From Agarilytica rhodophyticola (GTDB lineage: Bacteria; Pseudomonadota; Gammaproteobacteria; Pseudomonadales; Cellvibrionaceae), in NCBI RefSeq assembly GCF_002157225.2, contig NZ_CP020038.1, positions 3,502,501 to 3,566,500 of the forward strand: a stretch of 64,000 nucleotides of DNA, in the 5' to 3' direction. A program made the translations under genes and the position numbers. Positions 8,493-17,170 of this stretch are shown here, in pieces; the first letter of the stretch is position 1; each line of letters starts with the position of its first letter. The notes beneath the pieces were generated by a model, which saw only the letters and a program-made list of their open reading frames with translations, was not told where the DNA came from and made no database searches.

Positions 8493-10073
8493 ATGAATAT
8501 TCTTGACTATCTTATTGTTGTTGGTTACCTCGGTGCAATGCTGGCTTTTGGTTTTTTTCTGCGTGATCAATCCAGCGAGGAAGATTATTTTTTAGGTGGT
8601 AAGTCATTAGGCTGGATGCCTTTAACACTATCTACAATGGCCACTCAATTATCGGCGATTAGTTTTATTTCGGCTCCTGGCTTCGTCGGTTTGAGAGAAG
8701 GTGGGGGGCTAAAATGGTTAACGTATGAATTTTCCGTACCGTTGGCGATGATTTTGGTTATGTTCGTCATTATGCCGGCCTTATACCGCGCGGGTGTGGT
8801 CAGCATTTATGATTATCTCGATAAAAGATTTGGTCGCTCAACACGTTTGTTTATCAGTGTTGCTTTTCAGATTGCCCGTTCCTTTAGTACCGGTATTATG
8901 GTCTACGCCACCGGAATTATTATTGAAGCGGTGTTGGGAATTCCATTTTGGCAGTCAATATTATTGATCAGTGTTATCACCATTATTTATTCTTTACAAG
9001 GCGGTATGAAGGCTGTCGTTTATGGTGATGCGGTACAAATGATACTCATTATTTTTGGTTTAACCCTTTGCATCTTTTTCGCTTTAAACGAATTAGGCGG
9101 TTTTGGTGAATTTGTTAAAGAGGTTGATCCTGAGCGTTTATATGCTGTTGATTTTTCCTCCTTTGGGTTTTCTGGAGATGAGTTTGGTTTTTTACCGATG
9201 ATTTTTGGCGGTTTTGTTTTGTACGCGTCCTACTACGGATGCGATCAGACGCAAGCCCAAAGAGCACTCTCTGCGAAAAGCCTGGGCGATATTAGAAAGT
9301 TATTATTCTTTAATGGCTTTTTACGTTTTCCAATTACCTTACTGTATTGTACAGCCGGTTTAGTTATTGGTGTGCTTGCGACTTTACACACAGATTTTAT
9401 GCAACAAATACCCGCAGATAGGCCAGATTTTATGATGCCTATATTTATTATCGAGTATCTACCTAATGGTGTTATAGGCCTTCTGTTAGTAGCTATTTTG
9501 GCTGCTGCGATGTCGACTTTAAGTTCGACAATTAACTCGCTCTCGGCCGTTACTATGGAAGATTTGACGATGCTTAATATAAAAGCCATAGACCAGAAAC
9601 AAGAAGTTCTGCTTTCTCGCTATGTGGCTTTTTTCTGGGGGATAGTAATACTCACATTGTCTGCCTTTGCCGGCAATATTGCTCCGACCGTGATTGAGGC
9701 GATTAATAAGGTAGGGTCTGCACTTTACGGGCCTATTTTAGGGGTGTTTTTAATCGCCATACTTAATAAAAAAGTCAATGGTCTAGCGGTTAATATCGGA
9801 TTGCTCGCGGGTTTATTTGTCAATGTTTGCTTATGGCTATTTGTTCCACAGGTGTTTTGGATGTGGTGGAATTTTATTGGTCTAGTCGTTACGTCTGTAC
9901 TTGCTTTAATTGTAAGTCAAACTTTATCTAATAATGAGACGGGTGTGCAGTTGATAGAGGAGGTTGAAAATCACAGTCAGACTGAAGTCCTCACAGGAAA
10001 GTTGAAAACTAGTATCAGTTTGATCGTATATTTTATCGTGATTATCGCTGTTAGTGTTGCTTTAGGCCTTTAG
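8493..10073 (+). CDS. sodium:solute symporter (SSS/SLC5 family)
   Basis: A 526-residue polytopic inner-membrane protein with about 13 hydrophobic segments. The N-terminal block (EDYFLGGKSLGW, then STMATQLSAISFIS) and the signature GGMKAVVYGDAVQM place it in the Na+/solute symporter family with sugar-type members. It probably carries the substrate delivered by the TonB receptor from periplasm to cytoplasm. Its stop is three bases before the glycerate kinase start, so the two are surely co-transcribed and probably translationally coupled. The substrate is inferred from context. Confidence 0.9.
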   Translation: MNILDYLIVVGYLGAMLAFGFFLRDQSSEEDYFLGGKSLGWMPLTLSTMATQLSAISFISAPGFVGLREGGGLKWLTYEFSVPLAMILVMFVIMPALYRAGVVSIYDYLDKRFGRSTRLFISVAFQIARSFSTGIMVYATGIIIEAVLGIPFWQSILLISVITIIYSLQGGMKAVVYGDAVQMILIIFGLTLCIFFALNELGGFGEFVKEVDPERLYAVDFSSFGFSGDEFGFLPMIFGGFVLYASYYGCDQTQAQRALSAKSLGDIRKLLFFNGFLRFPITLLYCTAGLVIGVLATLHTDFMQQIPADRPDFMMPIFIIEYLPNGVIGLLLVAILAAAMSTLSSTINSLSAVTMEDLTMLNIKAIDQKQEVLLSRYVAFFWGIVILTLSAFAGNIAPTVIEAINKVGSALYGPILGVFLIAILNKKVNGLAVNIGLLAGLFVNVCLWLFVPQVFWMWWNFIGLVVTSVLALIVSQTLSNNETGVQLIEEVENHSQTEVLTGKLKTSISLIVYFIVIIAVSVALGL

Positions 10074-10076
10074 ATT

Positions 10077-11330
10077 ATGAATCAGAAACAAATGCTTACA
10101 GAGCTTTTTTTATTAGGGTCACAACGTTGTCACCCTAAAAATAGCTTGCCGGATGCTTTATCAACAATAGCTTCAACGCCAAAAGGAAAAACGATTGTCC
10201 TAGGGGCGGGTAAAGCGGCAGCGGAGATGGCCGCCGTTGCAGTACAACATCTAACAGGCACTGTAGAGGGCGCCGTTGTTACCCGTTATGGCTATGGTGA
10301 AAATGTGGATACCGGAGCGGTGGAAGTGATCAGAGCTTCCCATCCTGTGCCCGACAATAATAGTATTTTAGCTTCACAGCGTATTTTAGAAAAAGCGATG
10401 ACCGCTACTGCCGATGACCATGTTGTATTTTTGGTCTCAGGTGGAGGTTCGGCGCTTTTGTGCAGCCCTTGTGAGGGCATTACTCTTGATGAAAAAAAAG
10501 CAATCACCAAATCACTAGTATTAAGTGGTGCTTCAATTACTGATATTAACTTGGTGAGAAAAAACCTTTCCAAAATTAAAGGTGGCAGGCTTGCATCAAG
10601 TGTCAGTCCAGCACGGTTATCTACTTATATTATTTCTGATGTTGTAGGAGATGACCCTGCAGATATTGCTTCTGGGCCGACAGTCTATACAGCAGAGTGT
10701 CGCAAACAGGCACTTGATATATTGGCGAAATACAATATTGCTATCTCTAATCAAGTGAAACAAGCCATATTAAATAATTCCTCTGCCAGCGACGCAGGTG
10801 GAGATGTGCATGTTGTTGCAAAAAATATGGATGCTCTAAGAGTGATTGCTGAAAATCTCAATGGAAGTGACAGGCAGGCAATTATTCTTGGTGATGCTTG
10901 GCAAGGAAATGCCAGTGAGATCGGTAGACTGCATGCCCAAGAAATTAATATACGATGTAAAACACCCGGCCTTTATGCTTTGATTTCAGGTGGTGAATTA
11001 ACCGTTGAAGTACGCAATTCAGAAGGTAAGGGTGGTCCCAATTTAGAATATCTTATGGGCCTGATGCTAGCGTTGGATACCCCTTATGATGTTGAAGCTA
11101 TCGCGTGTGACAGTGATGGCATTGATGGCTCGCAAGATAATGCTGGCGGTTATATTAATTCCACATCATTGGCACGAGCGAAAGACGCAAGCCTTGATGT
11201 TGAAGAATATTTGGCCACTAATAATAGCTATGAGCTTTTTCGAGCGCTAGGTGATCTAATTGTGACTGGGCCAACAGGCACTAATGTCAATGATATTCGT
11301 ATTATTTTAGTGGACTCCAGAGAAAACTAA
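10077..11330 (+). CDS. glycerate 2-kinase (DUF4147/MOFRL family)
   Basis: The 417-residue product has the DUF4147 domain (LGAGKAAAEMAAVAV; VFLVSGGGSALLCSP) in residues 1-235 and a MOFRL domain (YALISGGELTVEVR; EGKGGPNLEYLMGLML; ACDSDGIDGSQDNAGGY) in residues 295-400. This is the two-domain layout of class II glycerate kinases, which convert D-glycerate and ATP to 2-phosphoglycerate. Three bases separate it from the symporter gene. Downstream lies the glycosylglycerate hydrolase, whose expected product is D-glycerate, so pathway and context agree. Confidence 0.9.
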   Translation: MNQKQMLTELFLLGSQRCHPKNSLPDALSTIASTPKGKTIVLGAGKAAAEMAAVAVQHLTGTVEGAVVTRYGYGENVDTGAVEVIRASHPVPDNNSILASQRILEKAMTATADDHVVFLVSGGGSALLCSPCEGITLDEKKAITKSLVLSGASITDINLVRKNLSKIKGGRLASSVSPARLSTYIISDVVGDDPADIASGPTVYTAECRKQALDILAKYNIAISNQVKQAILNNSSASDAGGDVHVVAKNMDALRVIAENLNGSDRQAIILGDAWQGNASEIGRLHAQEINIRCKTPGLYALISGGELTVEVRNSEGKGGPNLEYLMGLMLALDTPYDVEAIACDSDGIDGSQDNAGGYINSTSLARAKDASLDVEEYLATNNSYELFRALGDLIVTGPTGTNVNDIRIILVDSREN

Positions 11331-11394
11331 TAACTAGTGGTTAGTTGTTAATAAATTGATGAAAGTGAAATTATAAAATTTTAAAGAGGCGAAT

Positions 11395-12657
11395 GTGACT
11401 GTGGATTTAGACTCTCGCGCACGAGAAGTAATGCAGGATAATGATTTAGGCAATTACACCGTACCTACTAAGGGGCTGTATCCTTATCAATGGAATTGGG
11501 ATTCAGCGTTTTGTGCACTTGGTTTTAATACCTATTCTGAAGATCGTGCCTGGCTTGAAATTGAAACATTGTTTGCTTCCCAGTGGCAAAGTGGTTTTGT
11601 GCCCCATATTATCTTTCATAAGCAAGATCCTAACTATTTTCCTGGGCCCGATGTTTGGCAAAGTAATACTTCACCAGAATGTACCGGCATCACTCAGCCG
11701 CCTGTTTCCGCCAGTATGATTTTGGCTTTGTGGAAGAGTGGAGATAAGCGTGCAAATAAAGCACGCTTGCAAGCTATTTTCCCGAAATTAGTGGCTTGTC
11801 ATCGCTGGTTTTATCGCACGCGCGATCCTTTAAATAAAGGCTTGGTGTTAACTGTACACCCGTGGGAAACCGGACGAGATAATTCGCCTGAATGGGATGC
11901 GGCTGCGCGACGTATTGATACGTCAGAAGTGGGAACTTATCAACGTAAAGACATTACTCATGTCAATAAAGATATGCGGCCGCTGGATGAGGAGTATGAT
12001 CGCTATATCACTTTACTGAAATTTGGTCGAGCTACGCAGTGGGATCATGATCGTATTGCTAAGGAAAGTCCTTTTAAAGTCATCGATGTGTGCATGACGA
12101 TGATTTTATCAAGAGCTGATCACGACCTGATGCTACTTGCAGAAGAGTTAGGTGAGGCGGCTATTGTTGAAGAGTTAAAAACAAGAATTGCTTTGACAAG
12201 AAATAATATAAATTATCTATGGGACGATCAGTTAAAGGCATTTTGTTCAAAAGATCTTATTAGCGGTTTGCCATCGGGTCATATTACCAGTGCCTCTTTT
12301 TTAGCATTTTATGCGGATGTTGGTTCCCAAGAGCAACGTGAATATTTGCTGGCGCACCTCGATCGCATCGCTAGTAAAGTTAAATACTTAATACCCAGTT
12401 TAGATCCAGAGTCAGATAGATTTGATTCCATGCGTTATTGGCGTGGCCCGGTTTGGAGTGTGGTAAATTATTTGGCTGCGCTAGGTTTAAAAGAATGCGG
12501 ACAATCTGTTTGGGCACAGAGAATTTTAGATGATACGCGAGCACTTGTTAAAGAATCTGGTTTTTACGAGGCATTTTGTCCTCTCACTGGAGCTGGAACA
12601 GGTGGTGATCACTTTACCTGGACTGCGGCAATCTGGTTGTATTGGTTGGATATATAG
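11395..12657 (+). CDS. GH63-like glycosylglycerate (mannosylglycerate/glucosylglycerate) hydrolase
   Basis: The 420 residues start at a GTG with GAGG six bases before it. The blocks KGLYPYQWNWDSAF, SGFVPHIIFH, HPWETGRDNSPEWD and the C-terminal FYEAFCPLTGAG, then GGDHFTWTAA, are those of the (alpha/alpha)6-barrel GH63-like hydrolases of mannosylglycerate and glucosylglycerate. Likely catalytic acid and base are D162 (in GRDNSP) and E392 (in FYEAFC). There is no signal peptide, so it acts in the cytoplasm. Expected products are D-glycerate and a hexose. The flanking PMI-type cupin and ROK kinase favour mannose over glucose, but sequence alone does not settle this. Confidence 0.82.
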   Translation: MTVDLDSRAREVMQDNDLGNYTVPTKGLYPYQWNWDSAFCALGFNTYSEDRAWLEIETLFASQWQSGFVPHIIFHKQDPNYFPGPDVWQSNTSPECTGITQPPVSASMILALWKSGDKRANKARLQAIFPKLVACHRWFYRTRDPLNKGLVLTVHPWETGRDNSPEWDAAARRIDTSEVGTYQRKDITHVNKDMRPLDEEYDRYITLLKFGRATQWDHDRIAKESPFKVIDVCMTMILSRADHDLMLLAEELGEAAIVEELKTRIALTRNNINYLWDDQLKAFCSKDLISGLPSGHITSASFLAFYADVGSQEQREYLLAHLDRIASKVKYLIPSLDPESDRFDSMRYWRGPVWSVVNYLAALGLKECGQSVWAQRILDDTRALVKESGFYEAFCPLTGAGTGGDHFTWTAAIWLYWLDI

Positions 12658-12745
12658 CTTCTAAGTTGTCTAGCGGAAGTTACGTATCATTAAATTATCA
12701 AGGTTATTGAGCATTTGAATTACTTAATAATAAGGAGTTTTAATT

Positions 12746-13120
12746 GTGAAAGAGTCAGATATTAAATACAACATAGGTGATAGTAATACGCGACCATGGG
12801 GAGCATGGCAGGTCGTCGATGTGGGTGAAAAACATATTGTTAAAAAAATCACTGTAACACCTGATCAAATTTTATCGCTACAGAGTCATGAGCATCGCGC
12901 TGAGCACTGGATTATTGTTTCGGGGCAAGCAGAAGTTACCTTGGACGATAAGAAAATGCAGTTAGGTGCTAATGAGTCTGTGTTTATTCCTCAACGTGCG
13001 AAGCATCGTATTGCTAATATCGGTAGCGAGGACATGAATTTTATTGAAGTTCAAATTGGGGATATTTTAGATGAAGATGACATCACTCGTTACGACGACC
13101 GTTACGGCCGTACCAGTTAG
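12746..13120 (+). CDS. mannose-6-phosphate isomerase-type cupin
   Basis: A 124-residue single cupin beginning at GTG with AAGGAG seven bases upstream. RPWGAWQVVDVGEKHIVKK, the metal motif SLQSHEHRAEHWIIVSGQAE and IPQRAKHRIAN match the cupin end of type II phosphomannose isomerases (as in AlgA/ManC), here without a nucleotidyltransferase domain. It probably interconverts mannose 6-phosphate and fructose 6-phosphate, completing mannose use after the ROK kinase. It lies between the hydrolase and kinase genes on the same strand. Confidence 0.8.
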   Translation: MKESDIKYNIGDSNTRPWGAWQVVDVGEKHIVKKITVTPDQILSLQSHEHRAEHWIIVSGQAEVTLDDKKMQLGANESVFIPQRAKHRIANIGSEDMNFIEVQIGDILDEDDITRYDDRYGRTS

Positions 13121-13273
13121 TTACTGTTTGGAGGTGGTCTTGTAGTTAATAGATAACTACTGACTAGATTATAAGGATGTGCTGCTCAAATTAAGTTGTA
13201 GGTTTAAGATTTCTAGAATACAGGCAGGATGCAATTTTTAGATAAACATTATTTGATAAAGGCGTAGAGAAAT

Positions 13274-14191
13274 ATGTTTGGTGCAGTAGAAGCCGGAGGT
13301 ACTAAATTTATATGTGCAGTAGGCCCTTCACCTGATAAGTTGTTGGCAAAGGTCAGTTTCCCAACAACCTCGCCACAAGAAACACTGGCGAAGGTCAATG
13401 AATTTTTCTTGCAACAGATTGAAGAGAATGGTGCGTTACGGGCTATTGGTTTAGGTTCTTTTGGTCCGATTAATATTTCTAGGCAATCGGCTGATTTCGG
13501 TAAGCTTGCCGCAACGCCCAAAAAAGGTTGGGCGGGTTTTGATATTGTTAAGGCTATTAGCAAAACGGTTAATACTGATGTGGCATTAGAGACAGATGTA
13601 AACTGTGCACTTTTAGGTGAAGCGGCTTTCGGTTCGGGCAAAGGCGTTGAGGATCTGGCTTATATTACCATTGGTACTGGTATTGGTGGTGGGCTAATGA
13701 ATAAAGGTCGGCTGATCCAGGGATATTCACATCCTGAAATTGGTCATATGCTTGCGGTAAGACACCCTGATGATCAGGATTTTCCCGGTATTTGTGCTTT
13801 TCATGGTGGACAATGTTTTGAAGGCTTGGCTTCAGGTCCTGCGATAGAAAAACGCTGGGCGTGTAAGGCGGTTGAGCTTGATAAAAACCACAAAGCCTGG
13901 AAAATCCAAGGTTACTATATTGCAGCACTTTGCATGAATCTATTGCTCAGTGTTACTCCCAAACGCATTATTCTGGGGGGCGGAGTGATGAATCAGCGTC
14001 AGCTTTTCCCCATTATCCGCGAAGAATTAACCTCACTGCTAGCAGGGTATATTGATTTGGCTAGTAATAACTTAAACTTGCAAGAGGTTATTGTGCCCGC
14101 TGGGCTTGATGGAGAAGGGGCTTTACAGGGCGCAATACTATTAGCTAAGCAGTATGTGGATGAAAATGTTAGTCACCAACAGTCTGGATAA
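13274..14191 (+). CDS. ROK family sugar kinase (fructokinase/mannokinase type)
   Basis: The 305-residue protein has the ATP-binding start GAVEAGGTKFICAVG, catalytic Asp in ALETDVNCALLGEA, and the zinc cluster GHMLAVRHPDD, then FPGICAFHGGQCFEGLASGPA. That cluster marks the bacterial fructokinase/mannokinase branch of the ROK family. It probably phosphorylates mannose released by the hydrolase, at C-6. GTAGAG precedes the ATG. It lies between the PMI-type cupin and the ROK repressor genes. Fructose is the usual alternative substrate of this branch. Confidence 0.88.
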   Translation: MFGAVEAGGTKFICAVGPSPDKLLAKVSFPTTSPQETLAKVNEFFLQQIEENGALRAIGLGSFGPINISRQSADFGKLAATPKKGWAGFDIVKAISKTVNTDVALETDVNCALLGEAAFGSGKGVEDLAYITIGTGIGGGLMNKGRLIQGYSHPEIGHMLAVRHPDDQDFPGICAFHGGQCFEGLASGPAIEKRWACKAVELDKNHKAWKIQGYYIAALCMNLLLSVTPKRIILGGGVMNQRQLFPIIREELTSLLAGYIDLASNNLNLQEVIVPAGLDGEGALQGAILLAKQYVDENVSHQQSG

Positions 14192-14220
14192 AATTGTATT
14201 CATGGTAGGGCACATTACCA

Positions 14221-15399
14221 ATGGGAATTTCCAATAGAATCACTAACAATACAGAAACCGAACGGGTGTTGCCCTTTTTTTCTGACAATAACTTTCCTGT
14301 GACGTCGGAAAGTGAAAAAACAGTATTGGGTGTTGTATTACGCAGTGGCGAAATATCGCAGCCTAATATTGCCCATAAAACAGGTCTCGCACAGCAGAGT
14401 GTTTCACGCATTGTCAAAGGCCTACTCGATCGCGGCGCATTTGTTGGTGGCCGTGTATCCAATGGGCGGCGTGGGCAACCTAGCATGACCGTAAGGGTTG
14501 AACCGACCTTTGCCTATAGCTTTGGTATCGTATTGATGACCGATGCTTTTTCGGTCGCACTTATGGATTTCTCTGGCGCTGTGCTCGATGAAGTTCACTG
14601 TGATACGGTATCCATGACCCGCAGTGTGGTTATTCCCAAGATTCAGGCTCTGTTCGATGATTTCATTGAAAAATTTAATATCCCACAGCAGAGAATTTTT
14701 GGTATCGGCCTAGGTATATCAGGCTACTGTTTAGGTGGGCATGGTCGTTACAATTCGCCACTGGCATTGGATGATTGGGCTCTAGTTGATCTTGAAGATG
14801 TTTTATCCGAACAATTTGGTTTACCTGTTTGGGTAGAGAATGATGCGAACGCAGCGGCCGTAGGTGAAAGCCTAGTGGGCCAGGGTAGGGTTTATAACAA
14901 TTTCGTGTATCTCTACATCGCCGCAGGTATTGGTGGCGGAGTGATTATAAACGGCGAGCTGCTGCGGGGTTGCCATGGCAATGGTGGTGAAGTTGGCTTA
15001 ATTTTGCCGAGCAATGTTTATTTACATCCTACCTTAGATCTGCTGCGTAGGACACTCATTCAAAATGGTGTCCATGTAGATGGCTTGTCAGATATGTTAG
15101 CGCGCTTTGACCCCACATGGCCTGGAGTCGATGAATGGATAAGCCGAACGCAGGATGCGTTCTCTCTTATTATCTCGGCGTTGTCCGCTATCTTGGATAC
15201 CGAAGCAATAGTGCTGGGAGGGCGAATACCTCGTTCGTTGGCAGAGAAGGTGATTCCTCATATTGAAGTGTATGATGATGCCCGCCGCTCTGCGCCGCGC
15301 CCAGTCCCTCGCATTGTCATCTCCGATTCTAGTGATGCAGGAGCGGTAGGGGCTGCAGCGCTACCGCTCAAAAAGTGCTTTTTTACTGGTTCTGTTTAA
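14221..15399 (+). CDS. ROK family transcriptional regulator (NagC/Mlc type)
   Basis: The 392-residue product has a winged helix-turn-helix at about 40-95 (SQPNIAHKTGLAQQSVSRIV, then GRRGQPSM) followed by an ROK sugar-binding fold (WVENDANAAAVGES; GIGGGVIINGELLRG). The usual zinc-binding CxCGxxGC cluster is not visible: the matching place reads CHGNGGEVGLIL. It is the last gene of the same-strand catabolic run and is probably its repressor, released by a hexose or glycoside. The stop is two bases from that of the convergent TetR gene. Confidence 0.88.
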   Translation: MGISNRITNNTETERVLPFFSDNNFPVTSESEKTVLGVVLRSGEISQPNIAHKTGLAQQSVSRIVKGLLDRGAFVGGRVSNGRRGQPSMTVRVEPTFAYSFGIVLMTDAFSVALMDFSGAVLDEVHCDTVSMTRSVVIPKIQALFDDFIEKFNIPQQRIFGIGLGISGYCLGGHGRYNSPLALDDWALVDLEDVLSEQFGLPVWVENDANAAAVGESLVGQGRVYNNFVYLYIAAGIGGGVIINGELLRGCHGNGGEVGLILPSNVYLHPTLDLLRRTLIQNGVHVDGLSDMLARFDPTWPGVDEWISRTQDAFSLIISALSAILDTEAIVLGGRIPRSLAEKVIPHIEVYDDARRSAPRPVPRIVISDSSDAGAVGAAALPLKKCFFTGSV

Positions 15400-15401
15400 C
15401 G

Positions 15402-15974
15402 CTAGTGATTGAGCCAGACCTCGGCAATATCTTTAGCACGTTTGAGGCTTTCTGGATCATCTAATAACTGCGCCTGAGTTATTGCCCCTTCCATAAGCAA
15501 GTGCAGCTTAAGCGCCAGTTCACGAGGATTGCCTTCGCCCATAGCCTCTGCTTTGCTTTCAAAGATATCGATAACTCGACGCTTATAGTCAATGGCGGTC
15601 TTTCTCGATGGGTGAGAGCGATCGCCAAATTCAATGGCTGCTTTAACAAAAGTACAGCCGGCAAAACCTGTCTGCTTGCCTTGCTCCTCGCGTATCCAGG
15701 TATCCATGATGTCAAAAATCGACAAGATACACTGTTTAGGATTTTCTTGGCAGCTTCCAATTTTTTCTTCTATTTGACTTAACAACCTTTCAGACCTGCG
15801 CTTTAGTGTAGCAACAACCAATTCTTCTTTATTGGCAAAGTTGTTATAAAGCGTCATCGGTGCAACCCCAGCTTCTTGAGTGATCTGGTTAATTCCTGTT
15901 GCAACAAAGCCATTCTTCTCGAACAATAATTCTGCGGTATCAAGCAATGTATCACGTTTATTTGTTCTTCCCAT
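15402..15974 (-). CDS. TetR/AcrR family transcriptional regulator
   Basis: A 190-residue regulator with the TetR helix-turn-helix at residues 8-55 (TLLDTAELLFEKNGFVATG, then QEAGVAPMTLYNNFANKEEL) and an all-helical ligand domain behind it. Its own upstream region holds a perfect palindrome (16013-16030), suggesting autorepression. The target gene is not evident: the nearest divergent coding region, the large TonB receptor, starts 1.2 kb away. Confidence 0.9.
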   Translation of the reverse strand: MGRTNKRDTLLDTAELLFEKNGFVATGINQITQEAGVAPMTLYNNFANKEELVVATLKRRSERLLSQIEEKIGSCQENPKQCILSIFDIMDTWIREEQGKQTGFAGCTFVKAAIEFGDRSHPSRKTAIDYKRRVIDIFESKAEAMGEGNPRELALKLHLLMEGAITQAQLLDDPESLKRAKDIAEVWLNH

Positions 15975-16012
15975 GGTTAGGCTCCTATAATTTTGAATGA
16001 AACTTTATTCTT

Positions 16013-16030
16013 ATGACATTTCTATGTCAT
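16013..16030. promoter_or_regulatory. candidate TetR operator palindrome
   Basis: ATGACAT-TTCT-ATGTCAT is a perfect 7-bp inverted repeat with a 4-bp spacer, 39 bp upstream of the tetR-type start. Size and place fit a TetR-family operator. Confidence 0.6.
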
Positions 16031-17170
16031 CCACTATATCAAAAACATTCGGTTACTCAATAGTAAGAAGCTATCAAACAAAAACTTAAAGTGCTTCTTA
16101 GATGAAATCAAGGCTATTAAGTGTACAAGTTTATATATTTCTGACATATTGTCGAGATGCAAAGTACTTCTATATGGTAGAAAACTCTGTATACAGTCTT
16201 TTTATACGAGCCAGGACAAGGTCGCGATAAACTAATACGTTTCACCTGTCTTTGTGGTTTGTATGCTCGAATGTATTGATATGATAACAGTAATTATGCC
16301 CACTCTTAGTGCTTGTCTATATTTGTAACCGTGGTTATTTTACGAAAAATATATAAGCTCCTAAACGCTTACTTTATGGATGGATTTTTTCTGTGCCTGA
16401 TTAGTGCTTTTAATGTCAGTACTTATTTCAGTTATGCCGTTAGGTATTCTATTCTTGCCGATACAATAGTGTATAAACAAACGGCCAAGCATCTAGAGCT
16501 ACAGATGCAATAAATATCAACATCGGGAATATAGGTATTGGGCAATGATGTTAAATTCTATAGCCCTTATCGGCATCATTTAAGCTTATAGGCTTTAACG
16601 AGGTAAATATGCTTTTTCCTATGTTCAGCATGTTACCTATCGATTTGGATGTTGAGTGTGCTCATATTGGCTCGCCAAATTTTTATATGATAATTCCCTT
16701 CTCCTAACATGTGTGCCCATTTTAAATTCGTTAATCGTTGCTGATCATTATTTCTTGATCGCTTTTGGTGCTTGGCTATCTCTATAGAAATATTTTTAGC
16801 TTCGCTCCGCCATTTTTTTAATTTTCTTTCAAAGATAACAAGCCTAGTTTTTTTACATCTGGATATAACTCTTTGTTTTTATTGTTAAGAGAATAATGAC
16901 GACACGTTAGGTTTTTGTTCTCATTTTGTATAGCTTTTTGTCGTTAAAATCTATTGATTCGACAGTTTGTCTGCAATTTTATTTTTTGGCTTTTTAGCTA
17001 TTAATTTTATTTTTGAGGGTAACCACTTGTCGACCGTTCAAAGGTTTATAGGGTGTCGATTTTTATTCTTTTAAAAACGTAAAGTTTTATACGTTTTTAT
17101 CTTGCGCACAGCATGCGTTCATACAATATAAATTATCATGTTAATTAAATTTTTTTTATTGGGGGTTTCT
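16031..17170. other. about 1.1 kb AT-rich intergenic region
   Basis: I see no convincing gene. A 66-codon TTG-start frame at 16313-16513 has no SD and no recognisable product. The region presumably carries the promoter of the downstream TonB receptor. Confidence 0.5.

Noticed and set aside
16313-16513. 66-residue TTG-start open frame
   Set aside because: It has no SD, no recognisable motif and a base composition like the surrounding non-coding DNA.
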